Of a DNA stretch of 64,000 nucleotides, positions 23,284 through 30,451 are shown in pieces. Location: the NCBI GenBank assembly GCA_030266985.1, contig JAJDJB010000003.1, positions 26,194-90,193 of the forward strand, given 5' to 3'. This DNA comes from Synergistaceae bacterium OttesenSCG-928-D05 (GTDB taxonomy: Bacteria; Synergistota; Synergistia; Synergistales; Synergistaceae). The notes beneath the pieces were generated by a model. That model was not told the origin of the DNA, did no database searches, and saw nothing but the letters and a program-made list of their open reading frames with translations. The translations under genes and the position numbers were made by a program. How positions within the stretch are numbered: the first letter of the stretch is position 1; each line of letters starts with the position of its first letter.

Positions 23284-25059
23284 TTACATCACAAGTCCCA
23301 TATTGGGAAACGCCGCGTTTCTGTTGTCGACGATCACGCCGCGATTTTCCGTTCCGTCCATATATGCGGAAAAATCGCCGCGATATATTCGAATTGCCGG
23401 ATGCGGCCCATACTCCCATTCGCTGTTATGGAACCATTCCGCATCGATGATATTATTGAGCTCTCCTTCAAAAACAGGCATGTACAGGACGTTATCGACC
23501 GATAAATCCGAGAAGAAATGCGTTCCGTAAGAGAGTTCCGGCATAAATCCAAATCGGGGAATGCCGAGCTCGACGATGCACTTGCAGCCTGTCAATTCAT
23601 TATATTGAACCGGCACGCCAAGCTGCGGATTACTTGAACCGACCCGCCCGGGGGAGACGAGGATGTAGGGTTCGTTTGCGAACTTCGCGTTCAGAGCTCC
23701 GATTCCGCGGGCGATTTTATAGTAGTCTTCCGGGCAGGAATGATAGATTTTATGATCGATATAAATCAGCTTCGTCACGCCCTCCAGCGCACCCGGCGTA
23801 ACCATCCTGTCCGCTTGCAGCAGGATGCGTTTTCCCGTCAGGTCGGGAATCCCTTCCGCATTGGATTCACTGTTCCAGAAGGGACGCGATTGAATGAGAC
23901 CCAGGCTGTCTTCAAGGGGTTCATAAGCATATTCGATATCCGCAGGGACACCCATCGTTTCTTCTAATAATAGAAGCGTTTTTTTCATGCGTTCGAAAAA
24001 TTGCGCGTATCTGCGCGGGAAATTTTCGAACGTAAGGCAAATTTTCGCCCCTTCGGACACGCAGTTCAGGTCTTTGGTAAGAGGCGCGAAAAAACCGCCC
24101 TCAGAAGAATAGTGATAGATTTGCGCGTAGGCCGCGAAGTCGGGATGATATTCCAGAAGCTGTTTCCATTCTTTTTTTATGTCGAGCGTCGTGAGGTCGT
24201 TGGGCGCGTTTTCGTCGATAACCTGAAAACGTTCCTGCGCGTTGAACGCAATTTTATCCGAGTTTTGCCCGTCGGGGCGCAGATAGGGATTTGTCAGCGA
24301 AACGGTGCGTGCATAACCGCGTTTCGTGCTCATCGTCCCCATTCCGAAGACGAGGCGCAGAACGCCGTCCTCCTGTTTTATGCGCGTGCTCCATCGGCGG
24401 AAGTTCTGCGAATATCCAACGCCCGCCACGGTCGGATAATAATATCGGCCTCGCCAGCGCCCCGCCATACGGATCAGGATGATTCCCATATCATCGTCGC
24501 CAAGCGCATGTTTCTGGCGATAGCTTATCGCTTTTGGAAAATAGACGCGCGAATAGATTTTTTTAATCTCGGCTTCGACAGCCAATGAACGCATCTCCAG
24601 ATTTCCGGCGTTGTTTCCCAGAAAAGTTGAAAGATATTTTCCGGCAAAAGAATGTTTGAGCGAATCCTCAAGCCGGCTGCTGCTTCGCACCACTACAGGA
24701 TCGTGTTCGCGAAGCAAAAATTGCCGGACCGCGTCCGCCGTGATCCGGGGCAGCGGCGTGGATAAGAAGACGCTTTCCAGCCGCTCGGGATCGCCCGCCG
24801 CAATCAGTTTATCAAGCGAAGGTACGTTTTCAAGAAACTGATGAAAGAGATCGATGCCCAGGTAGATGGATTTCGGCACTTTTGTCCGTGCAAGCTGCTC
24901 GTCGCCGCTGTCGCGCAATTGCCTGAGCGCAAAAAGCAGAGACCGTCCTTTTCCGCCGATCGTCTCTTTCCCGTAAATCAGAGGCGCAAAGTCTTCGTCG
25001 TCGAGTGGATTCCACGAAAAATATCTCTCCTGGATTCTCGCCAGTTCGGTTTTGTTCAT
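23284..25059 (-). CDS. PEP/pyruvate-binding (PPDK N-terminal-like) protein, copy 2
   Basis: This protein of about 591 residues has an ATP-grasp domain like the N-terminus of pyruvate phosphate dikinase and PEP synthase. 'YGKETIGGKGRSLLFAL' is the glycine-rich entry, 'VVVRSSSRLEDSLKHSFAGK' the nucleotide signature, and 'IEYAYEPLEDSLGLIQSRPF' the usual end of that domain. The swivelling phospho-His domain and the PEP-binding barrel of true PpsA are missing. Instead about 200 residues with 'LVSPGRVGSSNPQLGVPV' and 'PELSYGTHFFSDL' follow. The start is ATG 25059 after AGGGTGG, ten bases past the stop of its paralogue. Complete PEP synthesis cannot occur in this chain; the function is unknown. Confidence 0.8.
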   Translation of the reverse strand: MNKTELARIQERYFSWNPLDDEDFAPLIYGKETIGGKGRSLLFALRQLRDSGDEQLARTKVPKSIYLGIDLFHQFLENVPSLDKLIAAGDPERLESVFLSTPLPRITADAVRQFLLREHDPVVVRSSSRLEDSLKHSFAGKYLSTFLGNNAGNLEMRSLAVEAEIKKIYSRVYFPKAISYRQKHALGDDDMGIILIRMAGRWRGRYYYPTVAGVGYSQNFRRWSTRIKQEDGVLRLVFGMGTMSTKRGYARTVSLTNPYLRPDGQNSDKIAFNAQERFQVIDENAPNDLTTLDIKKEWKQLLEYHPDFAAYAQIYHYSSEGGFFAPLTKDLNCVSEGAKICLTFENFPRRYAQFFERMKKTLLLLEETMGVPADIEYAYEPLEDSLGLIQSRPFWNSESNAEGIPDLTGKRILLQADRMVTPGALEGVTKLIYIDHKIYHSCPEDYYKIARGIGALNAKFANEPYILVSPGRVGSSNPQLGVPVQYNELTGCKCIVELGIPRFGFMPELSYGTHFFSDLSVDNVLYMPVFEGELNNIIDAEWFHNSEWEYGPHPAIRIYRGDFSAYMDGTENRGVIVDNRNAAFPNMGLVM

Positions 25060-25069
25060 AATGTCCACC

Positions 25070-26791
25070 CTATCCTCTGTCCACGATGACGCCGCTCTCC
25101 GTGTCGCCGTCAAGCAATACTTCGAAAGTACCGACGTAATGCCGCACGGCAGGATGCAGCGTTTTTTCCCACGGCGTCTTTTCGAACCATTCGCGGTTGT
25201 AGATGTTATTTTTCATTCCGTCGAACACCGGGAGATAAAGAATGTTGTCGCCGTCCAGATCAAGGAAAAAATGCGTGCCGTACGAAAGCTCCGGCGACAT
25301 GCCTTTGCTCGGGATGCCGATTTCAACAAGGCAGCCGGAGTTTGAAAGTTCGCTGTAGCGGACGGGCACCCCCAGAATCGGGTTCGTGCTGCCCCACCGC
25401 CCCGGCCCGACAAGCAAGTAGCGTTCTCCGTCAAGCCTGTCGTTCAGTTCGCCCACCGCGCGCGCGACCTCGTGAAAATCAGCCGTCTTACCGTAAAGTT
25501 CCGGGTCTACATAAACGATATGTTTTACGTTTTCGAGCTTTCCGTTCGCGACCATGCGGTCGCCTTTCAGAATCACCTTTTCCGCAGGCAGGTCGTTGGG
25601 AATTTCTACTCGCCCAAGATCGGTATAGACAGAAAGCGGGCGAAGCTGCACCAGCGTGAATTTGTCTTGTTCCGCTTCATAAGTGAATTCCATATCGACG
25701 GGCAATTGCAGCTCCGTCTCAAAAAGGGCGAGCAGATTCCGGATGCGCGTAAACAGGTTTGGACAGCGCTTCGGCAGCTCCGCAAAGGTGAAAACCGCGC
25801 GGGGCGCGTACATATCGCTCGTATCCGCCAGCAGCCAGTGAAACATTGAGCCGTCGTACCACTGGATAAACGCCTGCGCCGTTTTATGGCAGCGGATGAC
25901 ATCGAGTACACTGTCGCCAAGATAGCTCGTTGTGAAAACGCCCTCTTTGAGGTCCACGTAGTCGAAGCGCTCCTGCGAGTGGCTCACAATTTCCTCCGGC
26001 TTGTTTCCTTCGGGACGGAGGAGCGGGTTTGTCAGATAAAATGTGCGCGCGAAAGAACGGTCTACCGTCCGCGTACCGAGTCCAAAGCATAGGCGAATGA
26101 CGCCGTCTTCCTTTTTTATCTTCGGCGAAGGACGCCGGAAGACTTTCGAAAACGCCGCGCCCGCAAGTTCCGGGTAGAAAAAGTGGTCGTTATACGTTTT
26201 GCCGACCAAAGGTTGGATCAGCACGCCCATACGCTCGCCGCCCCACTTGATTCCGTGCTTACGCTTGTACTCCCGGGCCGCCGGATTATAGGTCGACGCA
26301 TAGATTGTTTTGATCGCGTTTTTCAATTTTTCCATGCGGCGCGCACGCGAACCCTGATTGTCGATAAAGCGCGTCGCGTACTTTCCCGCGAACGACAGAT
26401 TGACATCGTCTTCCAGGATGGAGGAAGATCGGACGGAAATCGGATCGGTAATCGCGTCCAGTATTTTCTCCAGATACGTGTCGAGCCACTTCGGCAGTTC
26501 GGATTCAAGACAGATACGGTAGAGTTCCGGAATGTCGCGCTGATCCGTAAGCCCGAGCAGGCGCTCCCAGAGACCGTTAATCTCCATAAATTCTTCAAAG
26601 ACGGACGTCGTTACGCAAAACGAGTACGCCGGGAGAGCCACATCGTCCAGCAAACCTTTGCTGTTCAGTACTGCATGTGCGAAGGCCAGCCCTTTGGCCT
26701 TGCCGCCAAGTTTTCCGTCCCCGATGAGCCAGCCGTTTTTTTCGTAGAACGGCCTCGGGTCGAAACTTCTGTAAAAATCGCCGTATTCCAT
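25070..26791 (-). CDS. PEP/pyruvate-binding (PPDK N-terminal-like) protein, copy 1
   Basis: This 573-residue paralogue of the next gene has the same layout. 'IGDGKLGGKAKGLAFAHAV' and 'ISVRSSSILEDDVNLSFAGK' mark the ATP-grasp nucleotide site, and 'MEFTYEAEQDKFTLVQLRPL' closes that domain. The C-terminal part has 'LVGPGRWGSTNPILGVPVRY' and 'MSPELSYGTHFFLDLDGDN', nearly the same as in its neighbour. No catalytic His domain is seen. GGGAGG lies six bases before the ATG. On the minus strand TTGCTT and TATCAT spaced by 17 bases (26872 to 26844) form a promoter candidate. Both copies are probably cotranscribed and may form a heteromer. Confidence 0.82.
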   Translation of the reverse strand: MEYGDFYRSFDPRPFYEKNGWLIGDGKLGGKAKGLAFAHAVLNSKGLLDDVALPAYSFCVTTSVFEEFMEINGLWERLLGLTDQRDIPELYRICLESELPKWLDTYLEKILDAITDPISVRSSSILEDDVNLSFAGKYATRFIDNQGSRARRMEKLKNAIKTIYASTYNPAAREYKRKHGIKWGGERMGVLIQPLVGKTYNDHFFYPELAGAAFSKVFRRPSPKIKKEDGVIRLCFGLGTRTVDRSFARTFYLTNPLLRPEGNKPEEIVSHSQERFDYVDLKEGVFTTSYLGDSVLDVIRCHKTAQAFIQWYDGSMFHWLLADTSDMYAPRAVFTFAELPKRCPNLFTRIRNLLALFETELQLPVDMEFTYEAEQDKFTLVQLRPLSVYTDLGRVEIPNDLPAEKVILKGDRMVANGKLENVKHIVYVDPELYGKTADFHEVARAVGELNDRLDGERYLLVGPGRWGSTNPILGVPVRYSELSNSGCLVEIGIPSKGMSPELSYGTHFFLDLDGDNILYLPVFDGMKNNIYNREWFEKTPWEKTLHPAVRHYVGTFEVLLDGDTESGVIVDRG

Positions 26792-26843
26792 ACTGCCACC
26801 TCCCGTAAAAAGCATAAAGGGAATAAGCCTCTATAATATTAAA

Positions 26844-26872
26844 ATGATATACTTTTATCGCGTAAGAAGCAA
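26844..26872 (-). promoter_or_regulatory. promoter candidate for the PPDK-N-like operon
   Basis: The minus strand reads TTGCTT (26872-26867), 17 bases, TATCAT (26849-26844). It lies about 50 bases before the first gene and inside the region shared with the divergent threonine ammonia-lyase. Confidence 0.4.
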
Positions 26873-26903
26873 GGCAATTGTACATAGGTCAGGAGGCGCA
26901 AGC

Positions 26904-27866
26904 GTGAGCATCACAAAAAAAGATATACTGGAAGCAAGGGAGCGGATTTCGGACGCGGTGCGCAGGACGCCGCTGCGCAAGAGCGGTTCGCTCGGGCAGA
27001 TGGCGGGCTGCGAGTTGTATTTGAAGCCGGAGTGTCTGCAAAAAACGGGCGCGTTTAAAATTCGCGGCGCGCTTAATAAAATCAGAAGCCTGCGCCCGGA
27101 AGAATTGAAACGCGGCGTCATCACAGCTTCGTCAGGGAACCACGGTCAGGCAGTCGCATGCAGCGCGGCGATGGCCGGCGTCGAAGCGGTCGTCGTAATG
27201 CCGGAGGGCGGTTCCGCTGCGAAGGCGGCCTCGATCCGGAATTATGGCGCAGAGCTCTATTTCTGCGGCAGGACTTCCGACGAACGAATGGTCTTCGCGC
27301 ATGAAATGCAGGAGAAACGCGGCATGACCTTCGTGCACCCCTACGATGATCTTCACGTCATGGCCGGGCAGGGAACGATCGGGCTCGAAGTCGCCGAAGA
27401 CTTGCCCGAAATAGACGTTATGCTTGTGCCGACCGGCGGCGGCGGGCTGATCTCGGGTATCGCGACAGCGTTAAAGGAAACTTTACCAAATGTAAAAGTT
27501 TACGGCGTCGAACCGGAGCGCGCCTGCAGCACCTCTATGTCATACGCCGCAAAACAGCGCACGAGACGCGATGTGAACGACAGCATTGCAGACGGCATCC
27601 TGACGAGCATCCCCGGTGAATTAACATTCCCGGTCGTGATGAAATATGTGGATGGTATGATACAGGTTACGGAAGAAGAGATCGCCTACGCGACGCGCAT
27701 GATTCTGGAGCGCACAAAACTTCTCGCGGAGCCGACCGGCGCGGTCACAACCGCAGCGGTACTCTCGGGCAGATTCCAGGACGAACTGAAAGGGAAAAAG
27801 GTTGTCGCGCTCATCAGCGGCGGCAACGTAGCGCTCGATAAGCTCGCAAAACTTCTCGGAGAATAA
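26904..27866 (+). CDS. threonine ammonia-lyase, short form
   Basis: This 320-residue PLP fold-type II enzyme converts threonine to 2-oxobutanoate and ammonia. 'CLQKTGAFKIRGALNKI' carries the PLP Lys, 'ASSGNHGQAVACSAA' is the substrate loop, and 'VPTGGGGLISGIATAL' binds phosphate. 'LLAEPTGAVTTAA' and 'ALISGGNVALDKL' are also conserved. The ACT regulatory domain of biosynthetic IlvA is absent, so this is the short form used in catabolism, or serine/threonine racemase-like. The GTG start follows AGGAGG by seven bases. It fits an amino-acid-fermenting lifestyle. The gene ends at an intrinsic terminator. Confidence 0.92.
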   Translation: MSITKKDILEARERISDAVRRTPLRKSGSLGQMAGCELYLKPECLQKTGAFKIRGALNKIRSLRPEELKRGVITASSGNHGQAVACSAAMAGVEAVVVMPEGGSAAKAASIRNYGAELYFCGRTSDERMVFAHEMQEKRGMTFVHPYDDLHVMAGQGTIGLEVAEDLPEIDVMLVPTGGGGLISGIATALKETLPNVKVYGVEPERACSTSMSYAAKQRTRRDVNDSIADGILTSIPGELTFPVVMKYVDGMIQVTEEEIAYATRMILERTKLLAEPTGAVTTAAVLSGRFQDELKGKKVVALISGGNVALDKLAKLLGE

Positions 27867-27870
27867 ACGA

Positions 27871-27894
27871 AGGGCCGCAAGAGCGGCCCTTTTT
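27871..27894 (+). terminator. intrinsic terminator after threonine ammonia-lyase
   Basis: The stem AGGGCCGC / GCGGCCCT with an AAGA loop is followed by TTTT. It directly follows the stop codon. Confidence 0.92.
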
Positions 27895-27919
27895 ATATTG
27901 CGATTGATTCTGTTAAAAA

Positions 27920-28663
27920 CTAAAAACCAAATGACGGGATGAAGAAACTGCTGTCTTCAACGACCTGGTAGAAATATCCCCTGTCTCGATCCCAGGCATA
28001 GCGGCCATTGTTCGCCATCGAGCCGAAACCGTCGAAATACTGCATTTGTCTCGATTCGACGCCGTTTCTCGAAATAATCCCGCGATACACAGGCAGTAAA
28101 GGCATCCTGCCTCTGCTGCGCACTGTGGACCAGTCGCCGCGAAGCCCCGTCTTTGAGACCACGGAATCGATTACAGGGCGAAATTCCGCGGGCACCTCTT
28201 CAATAAAATATACTTTTCCGCGACCGGATTTTCCAAACTGCGAGAGCAGATATGCAGCGCCCCATTCGCCGTTCGGAATCGCGTTGAGCGACGCGACCGC
28301 GACAAAGAGTCCGTCCAGCGCCGCAAGCTGACGCGGCTGATAGCTCGTGTTTGACAAGAAGCCCTGCACCTGCTCCCATTTAGAGGGATCGCCGCCCGGA
28401 AATATTTTATCCATCAGCGCAACGCCCGCTGTGGCTCTCGACATCGTATCCCCGACCCAAAGGGCGTTCCACAGCTGCGTTTCAGAAGCGACGGGAGCCT
28501 GCGCGCGCAATTGGTCTACGATGCCCGCGCCTTTTTGTTTGATGTCTTCCTGCTGCTGCATCCCCGCTACAAGATCATCCCAGCTCTGCGCCGCGAGAAG
28601 CGGCGTCGCGAAGGATATCAGGCAGAAAAAGAGCGCTATAGCCAGCGATATTTTTTTCTTCAT
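27920..28663 (-). CDS. secreted protein B of the UPF0182 operon, unknown
   Basis: This 247-residue protein has a signal peptide ('KKKISLAIALFFCLISFATP', cut after LLAA). The mature part has no domain that I recognise: a helical N-terminal half ('ETQLWNALWVGDTMSRATAG') and a C-terminal half rich in aromatics, ending in 'DSSFFIPSFGF'. The aromatic, phenylalanine-terminated end is reminiscent of outer-membrane or envelope-bound proteins, but there is no clear barrel. GGAGGA precedes the ATG. It is the last gene of a five-gene envelope operon. Confidence 0.72.
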   Translation of the reverse strand: MKKKISLAIALFFCLISFATPLLAAQSWDDLVAGMQQQEDIKQKGAGIVDQLRAQAPVASETQLWNALWVGDTMSRATAGVALMDKIFPGGDPSKWEQVQGFLSNTSYQPRQLAALDGLFVAVASLNAIPNGEWGAAYLLSQFGKSGRGKVYFIEEVPAEFRPVIDSVVSKTGLRGDWSTVRSRGRMPLLPVYRGIISRNGVESRQMQYFDGFGSMANNGRYAWDRDRGYFYQVVEDSSFFIPSFGF

Positions 28664-28689
28664 GGTAAATTCCTCCAATATTTCTTTGT

Positions 28690-29472
28690 TTATTTTATTT
28701 TATCACCCAGGACAAGGATTTCTTTATGCCAATCCCCGCCCTCCCATTTTTCCCGAACTACTTCTTTTGCGCCAACCCGCCACAATTCGACCGGTGCAGT
28801 CTCTCCCCGCGCATTCAGCGCATCGTCGCCCCAGAGATCCAAGAGGAATTTTTCGACGTCAAAGAACGGAATCATCGCGGTTTCTTCCGTGCTGAAAACC
28901 CTGTCGAGCATATCCACGGTCTGTGTATCAGCAGGCGCTTCCTGCCAGAAGAAAGGACGCCCCGGACTGTAGGACGCGTGACGTGCAACGCCTTCCGTCG
29001 TAAAAATCAAAACTGCGTTGTTTGGATAGCCTTTCAAAAAATCGGACATGAAAATGGCGAAATCTTCAACGTCCCGCGCAAGCGGCTGCAGCGTCCTTGA
29101 AAGCTCTCCCAGCACGATCCGGGAGCCCTGGTATTTCTGGTTGAAGGCCGAACCGATCGTCCGCGCCGCTTTGGAGTAATCCGCGTTGAAAAGATCGTTG
29201 TCGACACGCTCGATCAGCGGCCCTGCTTCCGCGAGGTCTCCGCGATAAAGAATTTCCATCGCGGCGGCATGCATATGCGGAAGCCGTGAAAACGCATCGC
29301 TTCGCCTGATTTCATCGTTCTTTCTAACATCGACGAAGCCATATTGCTGCATGTTGGGATATTGGAACACGTCCTCAGAGCCAACGACGAAAGTTTCCGC
29401 ACAAAGCGGCGCCGCTGTAAAAAGCAGCGCAAGGAAAAACAAGGATGCTCCAAAATATTTTAACTTAGACAT
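28690..29472 (-). CDS. secreted protein A of the UPF0182 operon, unknown
   Basis: This 260-residue protein has a Sec signal peptide ('FGASLFFLALLFTAAPLCAE'). The exported part is mostly helical and shows no familiar motif. It has segments such as 'NMQQYGFVDVRKNDEIRR', 'NAVLIFTTEGVARHASY' and 'MIPFFDVEKFLLDLWGDDAL'. The start is ATG 29472 inside the last codons of the upstream DUF5684-like gene (8-base overlap), with GGGAGG before it. It precedes a second secreted protein by 26 bases. Function is unknown; a periplasmic partner of the membrane proteins in the operon is likely. Confidence 0.72.
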   Translation of the reverse strand: MSKLKYFGASLFFLALLFTAAPLCAETFVVGSEDVFQYPNMQQYGFVDVRKNDEIRRSDAFSRLPHMHAAAMEILYRGDLAEAGPLIERVDNDLFNADYSKAARTIGSAFNQKYQGSRIVLGELSRTLQPLARDVEDFAIFMSDFLKGYPNNAVLIFTTEGVARHASYSPGRPFFWQEAPADTQTVDMLDRVFSTEETAMIPFFDVEKFLLDLWGDDALNARGETAPVELWRVGAKEVVREKWEGGDWHKEILVLGDKIK

Positions 29473-29938
29473 CGATATACCGTCCTCCCTGGCCTTTCGG
29501 GCCTCCCTCGAAGGGCATAGAATCGCCAAACGCAAGAATCAGCGCCGGGATGAAAAACAATATCGGCGTGAGGATTCCCCAAAGCCAGGGATTTTTTCCA
29601 AATCGCCCTGCGATATTGCCCCAAATATACGCGGTTCCCAGATAGGTCACGAAGGCCGCGGCATTTTCAAAAAAAGGCGGCGTAATGGATATCCCGAGTT
29701 TAGCGAGCGGCCACAAAACCAACCCTGGCGCAACAACCGCAACCGTGACCCATCGTGTGATTTTCGCGCAATCACAAAGCAGGAACACATTCCAGATCGG
29801 AATCAGATATTGCAGATATGATCCAACGCCAAACTTTCTGCCGACCCGCCAGAGAATGTACGCCGCGATGAAATATACGCCGAAAAAAATAACAAACCAA
29901 ATCAAAAACGCAATTGAGACAAGAAAACCGTCTACCAT
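29465..29938 (-). CDS. DUF5684-like membrane protein, copy 2
   Basis: This 157-residue protein has four predicted membrane helices. 'AYILWRVGRKFGVGSYLQYL' and 'IPIWNVFLLCDCAKITRWVT' match the DUF5684-type family, whose members are often confused with signal peptidase I in annotations. 'IWGNIAGRFGKNPWLWGILT' and 'PALILAFGDS' complete the pattern. The protein ends 'GGRYIDV', almost the same as the tail of its upstream paralogue. It lies 18 bases after that gene and overlaps the next by eight bases. Function is unknown. Confidence 0.75.
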   Translation of the reverse strand: MVDGFLVSIAFLIWFVIFFGVYFIAAYILWRVGRKFGVGSYLQYLIPIWNVFLLCDCAKITRWVTVAVVAPGLVLWPLAKLGISITPPFFENAAAFVTYLGTAYIWGNIAGRFGKNPWLWGILTPILFFIPALILAFGDSMPFEGGPKGQGGRYIDV

Positions 29939-29956
29939 TTTTTATTGCTCCTTTAA

Positions 29957-30448
29957 CTAAATTTCGATATAACGTGCGCCTTGTTCATTCGAAGACGCTC
30001 CGACTCCGCTTTTCCGAGGCGAAGCTTCACCAAATGCAAAAACCAGCGCCGGCATCCACAGGAAAAGCGGCGTGATTACGCCCCAGAACCAGAAATTTTT
30101 GCCGAATTTTTCCGCGATGCTGCCCCAGAGATAGACATTCGCCGCGAAGCAGACGGCGGAAAGGAATGCGCCGCCCGCAAGAAGAACCCCAATCAGCGGC
30201 CCGGAAAAAAGAAAAAATCCCGGCGCTGCGATTGCGAGCGTGGTCCAGCGGGATATGCCCGCACAGTCACAGAGCAGCATAATATTATAAACAGGAACCA
30301 GAAACTCCCAAAAGTTTCCCACGCCGAATTTCCTGCCAATGCGTGTCATGGCATATACGGCAAATAGATAAACCGCAGCCCCGACCACAAAGGCTATAAT
30401 CACAAACAAGAGCCAGGCAAGCAACCCAATTCCATAAAACGTCGTCAA
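29957..30448 (-). CDS. DUF5684-like membrane protein, copy 1
   Basis: This 163-residue protein is a paralogue of the downstream gene. Predicted helices flank 'MTRIGRKFGVGNFWEFLVPV', 'YNIMLLCDCAGISRWTTLAI', 'YLWGSIAEKFGKNFWFWGVI' and 'PALVFAFGEASP'. The tail 'GARYIEI' matches the 'GGRYIDV' of the second copy. It starts three bases after the UPF0182 stop, so it is cotranscribed with it. The conserved short C-terminal peptide suggests binding to a common partner. Function is unknown. Confidence 0.75.
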   Translation of the reverse strand: MTTFYGIGLLAWLLFVIIAFVVGAAVYLFAVYAMTRIGRKFGVGNFWEFLVPVYNIMLLCDCAGISRWTTLAIAAPGFFLFSGPLIGVLLAGGAFLSAVCFAANVYLWGSIAEKFGKNFWFWGVITPLFLWMPALVFAFGEASPRKSGVGASSNEQGARYIEI

Positions 30449-30451
30449 TGC

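Noticed and set aside
24001..24588. 195-residue plus-strand frame within the PPDK-N-like gene
   Set aside because: It is entirely antisense to a conserved ATP-grasp region, so it is a shadow of high-GC coding.
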